A stretch of 43,829 nucleotides of DNA from Candidatus Magasanikbacteria bacterium CG1_02_41_34 (GTDB lineage Bacteria; Patescibacteriota; Patescibacteriia; Magasanikbacterales; UBA922), in assembly GCA_001871445.1 (NCBI GenBank), contig MNVD01000020.1, positions 1 to 43,829 of the forward strand, written 5' to 3'. The notes beneath the pieces are model-generated. The model had not been told where the DNA came from and made no database searches. It saw nothing but the letters and a program-made list of their open reading frames with translations. Made by a program: the position numbers and the translations under genes. Shown one piece after another: positions 35,567 through 43,829 of this stretch. Numbering within the stretch: position 1 is the stretch's first letter; every line of letters begins with the position of its first letter.

Positions 35567-35742
35567 GGATTCCTCCACGGTTTGGGTTGCGGTGTGGCCT
35601 TGCGGCCGGCTGTGCCGGCGTTGGTTGGATCGCCGACGACTCCCAAAACTGTACAAAGATTGTTCTCAAATGAACACCTTTTGTACACATCATATGTATT
35701 CTTTGCTTACCATGTTATTCATGACATCCCAAAGAATAAAAG

Positions 35743-35771
35743 ACCATATCATAAAGTAAATATATTGTCAA
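35743..35771 (-). promoter_or_regulatory. Putative promoter for 35129-35566
   Basis: Minus strand TTGACA-17 nt-TATGGT, about 175 bp upstream of the ATG. Confidence 0.5.
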
Positions 35772-35772
35772 T

Positions 35773-35803
35773 ACAAAAAAACCGGCATAAGCCGGTTTTT
35801 GAA
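35773..35803 (-). terminator. Intrinsic terminator of ribosomal operon
   Basis: AAAAAAACCGGC-ATAA-GCCGGTTTTT. Confidence 0.9.
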
Positions 35804-35836
35804 TATTTGTAAATCAGAATAATCAGTAATCCGTAA

Positions 35837-36247
35837 TTATCGCTTCTTCCACTGTCGTCCACGTCGCGCTTTGAGCAACCCTGGTTTCTTTCGTTCTTTT
35901 GTTCGTGCATCTCGTGTCATGAATCCTTCTACCTTGAGTGCTGGCTTGAGATCAGCATTCCAGTCTACAAGAGCGCGAGAAATACCATGTCGGACAGCTT
36001 CTGCTTGTCCTCGTGATCCACCACCTGCTACCTTTACAGATACATCAAAATCTTTCAATTTTCCCGTTACTTCGAGTGGTGAAGAAACGATATTTTGCAA
36101 AATCAATGTGGTAAAATATGCTTTGAATTCTTTTCCATTCACAACAATTTCTCCTTTTCCTGGAGTAAGGCGAACACGTGCGGCAGCTTCTTTTCGTCTG
36201 CCTACAGCTCGAGTTATATCTTGTGTATTGTTCGTAGCCATACTCAT
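35837..36247 (-). CDS. rpsI: 30S ribosomal protein S9
   Basis: VGRRKEAAARVRLTPGKGEIVVNGK...RDARTKERKKPGLLKARRGRQWKKR. Confidence 0.97.
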   Translation of the reverse strand: MSMATNNTQDITRAVGRRKEAAARVRLTPGKGEIVVNGKEFKAYFTTLILQNIVSSPLEVTGKLKDFDVSVKVAGGGSRGQAEAVRHGISRALVDWNADLKPALKVEGFMTRDARTKERKKPGLLKARRGRQWKKR

Positions 36248-36249
36248 AA

Positions 36250-36612
36250 TTAGTTCTTAATGGTGAGACGCTTCATCATCTCGTCTCGCTGCTTATTTTT
36301 TGGAAGCATACCATACACTGCTTTACGAATAACTTCACCTGGATTTTCATCAAAAACATACTTCATTGCTTTTGTTCTAAGTCCACCAGGATGCATGGTA
36401 TGGTGATAATAATCTTTTTGTACAAGCTTATCACCTGTAAACAGTACCTTGCTTGCATTGACAACAGTGACAAAATCACCAGCATCAATATGAGGTTCAA
36501 ACGTTGGTTTGTTTTTTCCACGAAGAATCATAGCTATTTGAGTAGCTACGCGACCTGGCGCTCTGCCAGTTGCGTCTATTTCGTGTTGTGCTCGTGTTAT
36601 AGTCTGTGTCAT
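36250..36612 (-). CDS. rplM: 50S ribosomal protein L13
   Basis: GRVATQIAMILRGKNKP, AGDFVTVVNASKVLFTGDKLVQKDYYHHTMHPGGL. Confidence 0.95.
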   Translation of the reverse strand: MTQTITRAQHEIDATGRAPGRVATQIAMILRGKNKPTFEPHIDAGDFVTVVNASKVLFTGDKLVQKDYYHHTMHPGGLRTKAMKYVFDENPGEVIRKAVYGMLPKNKQRDEMMKRLTIKN

Positions 36613-36613
36613 A

Positions 36614-36967
36614 TTATACAAGTTCGATGCGTACTTTTTCAGCACCATCATTTGGACGAAAACCTATTTTAAGAACACGGGTGTATCCACCTTTACGTTC
36701 CTTATATCGTGGTCCGAGGTCATCCATCAATTTTCTTACAGCAATATCAGTGTAGAGAGCTTGGATGAGTCTACGTCGGTCAGTAAGTGTACCACCTTTT
36801 GCTGTAGTAATCAAAGGTTCAACAAACTTACGCAATTCTTTTGCTTTGATTTTTGTCGTTACGATCGCTTCGTGAAGAATCAAACTTTCAGCAAGATTTC
36901 GCATGAGCGCTTCTCGCTGAGCCTTTGGTCTTCCGAGTGTTCGTGGTTTTTTCTTTAAATGTCTCAT
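36614..36967 (-). CDS. rplQ: 50S ribosomal protein L17
   Basis: MRHLKKKPRTLGRPKAQREALMRNLAESLILHEAIVTTKIKAKELRKFVEPLIT. Confidence 0.95.
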   Translation of the reverse strand: MRHLKKKPRTLGRPKAQREALMRNLAESLILHEAIVTTKIKAKELRKFVEPLITTAKGGTLTDRRRLIQALYTDIAVRKLMDDLGPRYKERKGGYTRVLKIGFRPNDGAEKVRIELV

Positions 36968-36988
36968 ATCTTTCTAATTCGATGATGC

Positions 36989-37696
36989 TTATGCGCTTAC
37001 CTCATCTGTTTCATTCAAAAGCAATGAAAAGTGATCCATCAATATTTTTGTTGCTCCTGATATAGCATCCTTTGGAGTAATCGTTCCATCAGTTTCTACG
37101 GTCATAACCAATTTTTCGTAGTTTGTTACGTCTCCCACACGAGTCATTTCAACATTGTATCCAACATCTCGAATAGGCGTGTAGAGTGAATCGATTGCAA
37201 TCGTACCAAGATCAAGATGCTTTGTTTCTTTTTGTGCAACTGGGACATATCCTTGTCCTTTTGCCACAGTAATCTCCATGGTAAAAGCTTTTTTATCATC
37301 AGTCACGTTTGCGATGACCATGTCTGGATTTGCAATTTCTACGTCAGCATTTTTATCAAAATCTTTTCCAGTGATAGGACCTTTCCCTTTTTTTGTAAGT
37401 GTCAATGTTATTGGTTCATCACTATGCACTTGTACAGCGAGTTGCTTGAGATTCAAAATGATTTCAATCATGTCTTCTTGCACACCTTCGACGGCAGAGA
37501 ATTCATGCTGCACACCCTCAATTTTCACAGATTCTACAGCGGCACCAGGGAGTGAAGACAAAAGCACACGTCTCAGTGCATTGCCAAAAGTAGTCCCATA
37601 CCCCTTACTACATGGGGTTATCACAACCTGGCCGACGTGTTCACGGTCGGTATCGTTGAATTCGATAGTGGTTGGGAGTGGGATGTTGTATTCCAT
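36989..37696 (-). CDS. rpoA: RNA polymerase alpha subunit (NTD only)
   Basis: PCSKGYGTTFGNALRRVLLSSLPGAAVESVKIEGV; ends at residue 235 after ILMDHFSLLL. Confidence 0.96.
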   Translation of the reverse strand: MEYNIPLPTTIEFNDTDREHVGQVVITPCSKGYGTTFGNALRRVLLSSLPGAAVESVKIEGVQHEFSAVEGVQEDMIEIILNLKQLAVQVHSDEPITLTLTKKGKGPITGKDFDKNADVEIANPDMVIANVTDDKKAFTMEITVAKGQGYVPVAQKETKHLDLGTIAIDSLYTPIRDVGYNVEMTRVGDVTNYEKLVMTVETDGTITPKDAISGATKILMDHFSLLLNETDEVSA

Positions 37697-37726
37697 AGGT
37701 GAATATGGTTATAAAGTGACAGGTTT

Positions 37727-38347
37727 TTAACGTGTTGAGTAGTACTCGATAATAAGCTTTACATCAAATACATTTTCTACTTCTTCTTGCAATGGCGCTG
37801 AAAGTACAGACCCTTTTTTTGCTGAAGGATCTACTTTGAGCCATGATGGTGCTTTTGCATTTGATAGCTGATCAGTAATAGGTTCAAAAATTTTCTTTCC
37901 TTGTTTGTTGTCTCGAAGGGCGATCTCATCTCCCACTTTTGTCAGATATGAAGGAATATTGAGTTTTTTACCGTTGACAGTAAACATGGCGTGGTTTACA
38001 AATTGACGTGCCTGTGCACGTGTCACTGCAAATCCCATTCTATAGATGACATTGTCAAGACGTGATTCAAGGATTTTATTCAAATTGACACCTGAGTCGC
38101 CTTCTCGTCGGTTTGCTTCTTCTACATACCCACGAAATTGACGCTCACGAAGACCATAAATAAATTTTGCTTTTTGCTTTTCTTCAAGCTGTTTTCCAAA
38201 ACTAGACGTTGAAGAACGGCGACGAGCACCATGCTGCCCCGGTTTTTGATTAAGACGCTTTGCAACTTTTGCTGCATTAGTCTTCAGCCCGAGGTTTACA
38301 CCAAATCGGCGAGCTATTTTATTTTTTGGACCTGTATATCTTCCCAT
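37727..38347 (-). CDS. rpsD: 30S ribosomal protein S4
   Basis: MGRYTGPKNKIARRFGVNL; RLDNVIYRMGFAVTRAQARQFVNHAMFTVNGKKLNIPSY. Confidence 0.97.
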   Translation of the reverse strand: MGRYTGPKNKIARRFGVNLGLKTNAAKVAKRLNQKPGQHGARRRSSTSSFGKQLEEKQKAKFIYGLRERQFRGYVEEANRREGDSGVNLNKILESRLDNVIYRMGFAVTRAQARQFVNHAMFTVNGKKLNIPSYLTKVGDEIALRDNKQGKKIFEPITDQLSNAKAPSWLKVDPSAKKGSVLSAPLQEEVENVFDVKLIIEYYSTR

Positions 38348-38378
38348 ATCGAAATAAAAATCGTAAATGCGCTATATA

Positions 38379-38783
38379 TTAAACTCGTCTTCGTTTTGGT
38401 GGTCGGCAACCATTGTGTGGAATTGGTGTCACATCTTTGATAGATGTTACATTAAGTCCCTGGTTGTTGAGGCCACGAATTGCTGATTCGCGTCCACCAC
38501 CAATACCTTTGACAAAGACACTTACTTCTTTGAGACCGTATGATTGCACCATTTCCATTGCTTTTTCTACCACTTTTGATGCTGCGTAGGGCGTTGCTTT
38601 TTTTGGTCCTTTGAACCCGACCATACCAGCACTTGCCCAAGCAAGTACATTTCCATTTGCGTCGGTCAGTGTCACGATCGTGTTATTGAAGGTTGCCTGT
38701 ACATAGGCACGACCAGTTCCCACATTTCGTGATTGGACTTTTTTCTTTTTTGCTTTTGTTGGTTTTGTTGGTTTCGTTGCCAT
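38379..38783 (-). CDS. rpsK: 30S ribosomal protein S11
   Basis: [56 protein letters not shown]. Confidence 0.97.
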   Translation of the reverse strand: MATKPTKPTKAKKKKVQSRNVGTGRAYVQATFNNTIVTLTDANGNVLAWASAGMVGFKGPKKATPYAASKVVEKAMEMVQSYGLKEVSVFVKGIGGGRESAIRGLNNQGLNVTSIKDVTPIPHNGCRPPKRRRV

Positions 38784-38802
38784 AAAACATTACTAGCGGA
38801 GG

Positions 38803-39189
38803 TTATGTCTTTTGTGCACCTGGTTTCTTCCCACTTGCCGCTTTATTTCGGACATTTCCTCGCACGGTACGAGAATTTGTTTTTGTGCGCTGTCCTCGTG
38901 AAGGAAGACGCTTCATGTGTCGTATACCTCGGTATGATTTGATATCCTTCAACCGCTTGATATTTGCAGCGACGTCACGACGAAGATCACCTTCTGTCTT
39001 ATATTCTCCTTCAAGAATTGAACGAATTTTATCTTCTTGCTCTTGTGTAAGATCTTTTACTCGGATACTTTCATCAATACCAGCAGTACTCAAAATCTTT
39101 TCTGAGCTCGTTTGACCAATACCTTTCACATAAGTGAGGGCAATGACAACACGTTTTTGTTTTGGGATTGTAACTCCTGCTACACGCAT
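38803..39189 (-). CDS. rpsM: 30S ribosomal protein S13
   Basis: [57 protein letters not shown]. Confidence 0.97.
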   Translation of the reverse strand: MRVAGVTIPKQKRVVIALTYVKGIGQTSSEKILSTAGIDESIRVKDLTQEQEDKIRSILEGEYKTEGDLRRDVAANIKRLKDIKSYRGIRHMKRLPSRGQRTKTNSRTVRGNVRNKAASGKKPGAQKT

Positions 39190-39198
39190 ACAAAACTA

Positions 39199-39339
39199 TT
39201 AATTACCAGCGCTGGTGCGCTTTTTTTGTCCTTGTCGCTGTTTATGACGAGGGTTTTCACAAATAACGTGAACCACGCCTTTTCGGCGAACGACTTTACA
39301 TTTTGCACATCGTGGCTTCACGCCGCTGTGAACTTTCAT
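39199..39339 (-). CDS. rpmJ: 50S ribosomal protein L36
   Basis: [46 protein letters not shown]; under 60 aa so absent from the ORF track. Confidence 0.95.
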   Translation of the reverse strand: MKVHSGVKPRCAKCKVVRRKGVVHVICENPRHKQRQGQKKRTSAGN

Positions 39340-39374
39340 ACGAAATCGATAATGTCATTTAGGAAACAAAAACC

Positions 39375-39457
39375 ATCAACCACTGCCGTGATATCGTTGC
39401 TTCTCTCAATGACAGATCTGCCTATTCGCGAGAGAATGCTCCACCACACTGGTTGAT
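39375..39457 (-). ncRNA. Nested hairpin region between infA and rpmJ (possible r-protein leader)
   Basis: ATCAACCAGTG ... TTCTCTC ... GAGAGAA ... CAGTGGTTGAT (minus strand, nested inverted repeats). Confidence 0.4.
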
Positions 39458-39486
39458 TTCTTTTTATTGTAAAAACAAGCTATATC

Positions 39487-39705
39487 TTAGTATCGATATG
39501 TGATGCGTCCTTTCGTGAGATCATAGGTACTGATCTCTACTTTGACTTCATCACCAACACCAAGTCGAATACGAAATTTCCGCATTTTTCCGGCAATCGT
39601 GGAAATAACCTCATGGTCATTTTCGAGCCGAACGCGAAATTTTGTCCCGGGAAGTGCTTCTTCTATCACGCCCCGCGCTTCGATCATGTCATCATTTTTA
39701 GCCAT
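39487..39705 (-). CDS. infA: Translation initiation factor IF-1
   Basis: [72 protein letters not shown]. Confidence 0.97.
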   Translation of the reverse strand: MAKNDDMIEARGVIEEALPGTKFRVRLENDHEVISTIAGKMRKFRIRLGVGDEVKVEISTYDLTKGRITYRY

Positions 39706-39813
39706 TTTCTTCAGTTCAATTAGTCTAGGCACAAGTCTACAGGAAAGCATTTCCCCTGTCAAGTCGATACTGTGCCGAGATATGTGAATAAGTTGGAATA
39801 TGTATCAGTATAG

Positions 39814-40302
39814 TCAATTTTGTCTATTATAGCAAGGGGGACACCCTCGGTCATACAATTGAAGGACTCTTTTTTTTGTATCAGTTGGGGACACGGCATC
39901 AATATGAAACACCCAATGTCGATACAGCACAAAATTCCAAGACAGGGAGAGAACGATCGTCCCAATACGAACCTGCCGATAGTCTATGCCAATATGTTCA
40001 TTAAAAATATACATAAAGAAAATCGCCAGTGCATAATTGAATGCAAAGAGCATCATATACCTTACAAACTGTTTGTGAGGAAGCGTCTTATTATTGAATG
40101 ACCAAATTTTATTCGCAGTAAAATTGAACGAAATAATAATAATTTGATTCAACATGACTGCGATATACGGAGTAACACCAAGCCTTTCTCGAAACAACGT
40201 TAATGTAACAAGATCCAAGCCGACACCAACAATCCCAACAATGAAATACTTCATGAATGAATGTCTCGCATCGATGGCATAACGGATAATTTTTCTTACC
40301 AT
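39814..40302 (-). CDS. GtrA-family membrane protein
   Basis: FMKYFIVGIVGVGLDLVTLTLF...LNQIIIISFNFTANKIWSFNN...LSLSWNFVLYRHWVF. Confidence 0.88.
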   Translation of the reverse strand: MVRKIIRYAIDARHSFMKYFIVGIVGVGLDLVTLTLFRERLGVTPYIAVMLNQIIIISFNFTANKIWSFNNKTLPHKQFVRYMMLFAFNYALAIFFMYIFNEHIGIDYRQVRIGTIVLSLSWNFVLYRHWVFHIDAVSPTDTKKRVLQLYDRGCPPCYNRQN

Positions 40303-40303
40303 G

Positions 40304-42253
40304 TTATTCGAGTATTGCGCGGATTCGACGTACACCAGCAGAGACCGCTTCCTCCTTTGTAATTTTGAACACACCAAGCACGCCGGTATGTTCTACATGT
40401 GGCCCACCACAAAATTCCTGACTAAACGTTGGGTGAGAAACATCAGCTTTCATAGAGACATCAGGATCACCAACGGTATAGACTTTTACTTTTTCTTCGT
40501 ATGAATTATCAAACAAGCCAATAGCTCCTTTTGCTCGCGCTTCATCCACAGACAACATCTGCCAGCTCACAGGATAATCTTTTTTAATAGCAGCATTGAC
40601 CAAGTCTTCAATTGCCTTTATTTCTTCATCAGTGACCTTCTTATCATACGCAAAATCAAATCGAAGTCGCTCTGGCGTAATATTGCTACCTTTCTGGAAG
40701 GCCTCAGAACCAAGCAATCCGAGCACAACAGCATGGAGCAAATGCGTAGCTGTATGGTACTGAATACTCATGTCAGAATGATCGGCAAGTCCACCTTTAA
40801 ACTTCTTATCCATCCCTTGTCGTGATACGTTTTGGTGTTCTTCAAAGATCTTGTCGTAGGAATACGTCAATTCGTTTTCATCAAATGCTGATTCTGGAAA
40901 TGTTTTTTGGAGCAAATCTGTAAAAATTTCAAATGGCAGACCAAATGTCTGATATAAATCAAAAGACATCTTGGCGATATGATCAATCATAAACTCTCCA
41001 CATTTCTCAATTTCAGTCTTGATATTCTTCTCAATCTTTCCAAATTCTTTTTCTCCTCTCACGAGCGCACTTCGAAATTTCTTTTCTTCGCCATCCAGGA
41101 TATCTTCAATTTTTTCTTTCATGTTTGCTACCTGGGGATATGCCTCACTATAGGTAGAAATAAAAGCGGCCGCAATAGGCGCAGTGACTTGTGTTTCAAT
41201 ACCAAGTTTATATCCAGCACGAACTGCTCGGCGTACCAATCGTCTTGCAAAATACCCCTGATCTTTGTTTGACGGATACACACCGTCAGCAATAAGAAAC
41301 ACAGCTGCGCGTAAATGATCGAGCATAATACGATAATTGTGTGTAATTTCAACACTGTCATCGTATGTTTTCCCTGACTGTGTTTCAACAATCTTTCGTG
41401 GTTCATCGAACAAATCAATAAGAAACACATCTGGATTTTTTTGTTGTGCAGCCGCAATACGCTCGAGTCCACCACCAAAATCTACATTTTGTTTTTCAAG
41501 TTTTTCAAATCCACTTTCAGTACGTTTGTACGCCATGAACACACTGTTTGCAATTTCCATAAAACGTCCACAGTCGCAGTTTGGATGACAATGTTCTCCC
41601 CAGGCAACATCGTGTTCTCCTCCGAAATCATAAAACACTTCAGTATCAGGACCACACGGATCACCTATAGGTGTCGTTGCTTCAGATCCACCACGGCTCC
41701 ACCAATTTTTCTTGCCATCAAAAAAGAAAATACGTTCACCATCCTTCATTCCTCGCACATATCCTTCTGCTTCAGATCCCATTTCTGCAGTTGCATGTGT
41801 GATGCCTTTTTCTTGAAATAAACCCTGCCACAACTCCGCAGCTTCGGTATCTTTTGGAATATCAAACTTCTCACTTCCTGCATAACACGTCACATAGAGT
41901 TTTGAAGGATCAAGACCTATATCGTCTACAAGAAACTGAAATAACCAAGGAATTTGTTCTTTTTTGAAATAATCACCAAACGACCAGTTTCCAAGCATTT
42001 CAAAAAATGTCGTATGACGATTGTCCCCTACTTCTTCGATATCTTGTGAACGAAAACACTTTTGCGAGTCAGTCAAACGCGTTCCAGAGGGATGCGGTTG
42101 TCCGAGCAAATATGGCAAAATAGGCTGCATTCCAGAACCGGTAAACAAAGTTGTAGGATCATTATCAGGGACCAGAGAAGACGATGGAATAATCGTATGC
42201 CCTTGTTTCTCAAAAAATGAGAGATACGTACTTCGAATTTCGTTTGCTTTCAT
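40304..42253 (-). CDS. alaS: Alanyl-tRNA synthetase lacking C-Ala domain
   Basis: KANEIRSTYLSFFEKQGHTIIPSSSLVPDNDPTTLFTGSGMQP; HTATHLLHAVV; CGGPHVEHTG; ends at GVRRIRAILE. Confidence 0.97.
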   Translation of the reverse strand: MKANEIRSTYLSFFEKQGHTIIPSSSLVPDNDPTTLFTGSGMQPILPYLLGQPHPSGTRLTDSQKCFRSQDIEEVGDNRHTTFFEMLGNWSFGDYFKKEQIPWLFQFLVDDIGLDPSKLYVTCYAGSEKFDIPKDTEAAELWQGLFQEKGITHATAEMGSEAEGYVRGMKDGERIFFFDGKKNWWSRGGSEATTPIGDPCGPDTEVFYDFGGEHDVAWGEHCHPNCDCGRFMEIANSVFMAYKRTESGFEKLEKQNVDFGGGLERIAAAQQKNPDVFLIDLFDEPRKIVETQSGKTYDDSVEITHNYRIMLDHLRAAVFLIADGVYPSNKDQGYFARRLVRRAVRAGYKLGIETQVTAPIAAAFISTYSEAYPQVANMKEKIEDILDGEEKKFRSALVRGEKEFGKIEKNIKTEIEKCGEFMIDHIAKMSFDLYQTFGLPFEIFTDLLQKTFPESAFDENELTYSYDKIFEEHQNVSRQGMDKKFKGGLADHSDMSIQYHTATHLLHAVVLGLLGSEAFQKGSNITPERLRFDFAYDKKVTDEEIKAIEDLVNAAIKKDYPVSWQMLSVDEARAKGAIGLFDNSYEEKVKVYTVGDPDVSMKADVSHPTFSQEFCGGPHVEHTGVLGVFKITKEEAVSAGVRRIRAILE

Positions 42254-42258
42254 ACAAG

Positions 42259-42372
42259 TTATTCTTTGAAAAATTTATATGCCACAAAAATCAGCATTCC
42301 AACACCTATAATAAGCATAATCTGCCCAAAACCAAAACTGTATGCATTCTCATTTCCTGTCAGTCCAAACAT
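42259..42372 (-). CDS. 37-aa single-TM small protein
   Basis: MFGLTGNENAYSFGFGQIMLIIGVGMLIFVAYKFFKE between mnmA and alaS. Confidence 0.5.
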   Translation of the reverse strand: MFGLTGNENAYSFGFGQIMLIIGVGMLIFVAYKFFKE

Positions 42373-42402
42373 ATGTTTGAAAATAAAATAAAGAATATTG
42401 AA

Positions 42403-43527
42403 CTACGCAATCACTCCACCACCGAGACACACTCCTTCTTTATATAACACTGCAAATTGCCCTGGAGTCACAGCCCGTTGTTTGATTTCAAAATCAAGTT
42501 GCAATTTTCCATTCTGCATTCTACATTCTGCATTCTGCAATGATTGTCTATGGCGTAGCCTTACTTGACAGTGTAGTGGAAATTCTGGGGCTTGTCCACT
42601 CACAAAGTGAACATTTGTTACACGTATTTCTTTCTTATAGAGCAAAGCACTTTCTTCATTTCCAACAACCAACTCATTATTCTCAAAACGTTTTTCCAAC
42701 ACATACATCGCAGAACGATTTGTATCTTGTGTCTTACTATTTGTGAGTTGCCCAACGTGTCGCTGCCCTATCGTATAAAAAGAAAGCCCCTCATGTTCAC
42801 CAACAACAGTACCATCTTCTGTAACAATATTTCCAGGCTTTTTACTAATTTTTTGCTGCAAAAAATCTTTCATCGGCATTTCACCGACAAAACAGATGCC
42901 CATACTCTCTGCTCGCTCTGCGGTAGGCAAACCAAACTTTCGAGCCAACTCACGAACTTCTGTTTTTGTATATTCGCCAAGCGGAAACATTGTTCTGGAT
43001 AATTGCTCTTGTGTGAGCTGGTGTAAAAAGTATGTCTGATCTTTGTCTTCATCCTTTGCAGCACGTAACACATAACACATATCACGTATCACTTCTTCCT
43101 GCGACGTGTTACGTGTTACGTGATTCGTGCTACGTGAAATACGTGCGTAATGTCCAGTCGCCATTGCATCAAACCCCATTTCCAAAATTTTCTTGAGCCA
43201 TGCATCAAATTTAATAAACTTGTTGCACATCACATCTGGATTTGGTGTTCGTCCAGCTTCGTATTCTGCAAACATATACCCCATCACCCACTCTTTATAT
43301 TCTTTTTCAAAATCAAGCGTCAAGAGTGGAATTCCCAGATGCGCTGCCACACGCATGGCATCCCGACGATCTTTTTTCCACTCACAAAGACCTGATATAT
43401 CTTTTGTATCAGACCATTGTTTCATATAGGCGCCAGTAACATCATATCCCTGATGAACAAGCAGCGCGGCAACAACAGAAGAATCAACACCGCCACTCAT
43501 AGCAACGAGGACTTTTCCTTTTTTCAT
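42403..43527 (-). CDS. mnmA: tRNA-specific 2-thiouridylase
   Basis: VLVAMSGGVDSSVVAALLVHQGYDVTGAYMKQW; NPDVMCNKFIKFDAWL; GHYARIS; ESMGICFVGEMPMKDFL. Confidence 0.96.
   Translation of the reverse strand: MKKGKVLVAMSGGVDSSVVAALLVHQGYDVTGAYMKQWSDTKDISGLCEWKKDRRDAMRVAAHLGIPLLTLDFEKEYKEWVMGYMFAEYEAGRTPNPDVMCNKFIKFDAWLKKILEMGFDAMATGHYARISRSTNHVTRNTSQEEVIRDMCYVLRAAKDEDKDQTYFLHQLTQEQLSRTMFPLGEYTKTEVRELARKFGLPTAERAESMGICFVGEMPMKDFLQQKISKKPGNIVTEDGTVVGEHEGLSFYTIGQRHVGQLTNSKTQDTNRSAMYVLEKRFENNELVVGNEESALLYKKEIRVTNVHFVSGQAPEFPLHCQVRLRHRQSLQNAECRMQNGKLQLDFEIKQRAVTPGQFAVLYKEGVCLGGGVIA
42510..42537. repeat. Heptanucleotide tandem repeat in mnmA (distal)
   Basis: CATTCTG CATTCTA CATTCTG CATTCTG. Confidence 0.9.
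43062..43138. repeat. Inverted pair of heptanucleotide arrays in mnmA (proximal)
   Basis: CACGTAA CACATAA CACATAT CACGTAT ... ACGTGTT ACGTGTT ACGTGAT TCGTGCT ACGTGAA. Confidence 0.88.
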
Positions 43528-43528
43528 A

Positions 43529-43828
43529 TTATAGTTCTACGGATGTTATGTTATCCTTCAACAGTCGTGTTCGTTCTGCTTCAAACGGTGCAATCAAATC
43601 ACGTTCTTCATTGAGACGTTTGGCAGTATCTGTTTTGAAGTGACACAACCATTCATATCGCAGTCGCAATCCCATGTGTGCTTTTTTCAAATTTCCTTTT
43701 GTATGCTCATGATGTCGTTGCAATCCAATTTCACCTAGGCCATCTATTTTATCCGCATCACGCAAGATATATGCACTCGCATAGTCATCAGCCTCATCAT
43801 TCCAGTGATATCGCACAGCATAGAGCAA
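43529..43828 (-). CDS. HD-domain phosphohydrolase-like protein (partial, runs off window)
   Basis: AYILRDADKIDGLGEIGLQRHH; open to the window end. Confidence 0.65.
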   Translation of the reverse strand: MLYAVRYHWNDEADDYASAYILRDADKIDGLGEIGLQRHHEHTKGNLKKAHMGLRLRYEWLCHFKTDTAKRLNEERDLIAPFEAERTRLLKDNITSVEL

Positions 43829-43829
43829 T

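Noticed and set aside
35129-35656. Longer 175-aa start of the GC-rich ORF
   Set aside because: The TTG start at 35656 lies in a predicted leader hairpin; a strong SD (GGAGGAATCC) precedes the ATG at 35566.

Overview
The window looks like a chromosomal segment of an AT-rich bacterium with a reduced genome, probably Patescibacteria/CPR (inferred from gene content; no taxonomic search was possible). Housekeeping loci include the rpsI-rplM-rplQ-rpoA-rpsD-rpsK-rpsM-rpmJ-infA cluster, secD/secF/secA, folD, dus, murB, metG, rsmI, priA, umuDC, alaS and mnmA. One tRNA-Gln(CUG) lies at the left edge. The strongest candidate for an undescribed system is at 9.8-14.7 kb. A cobalamin-riboswitch-like leader (B12-box-like hairpin, GCCGCAACGGTAAT core, overlapping anti-terminator and terminator) precedes an operon of three DUF4430 (transcobalamin C-terminal-like) proteins. 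The largest of these also carries an intrinsic-factor/prenyltransferase-like alpha/alpha-barrel segment. A DUF6580 putative membrane transporter and a MazG-like protein follow. This reads as a bacterial intrinsic-factor-like corrinoid capture and uptake system. Other notable observations: (i) scattered single-gene, visibly GC-rich orphan cassettes, each with a near-consensus TTGACA promoter, strong SD and GC-rich hairpin; (ii) a family of locus-specific 7-bp and 9-bp tandem arrays, often in inverted pairs, in spacers and inside murB and mnmA, plus palindromic elements in-frame in dus and metG; (iii) a SecD with an inserted parvulin-type PPIase region; (iv) a PriA-like protein lacking Walker A; (v) RpoA without an alpha-CTD and AlaRS without C-Ala; (vi) an 18-codon ORF next to a diverged M16 peptidase, flanked by related hairpin repeats. 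All calls come from reading the sequence; no database search or folding program was run.
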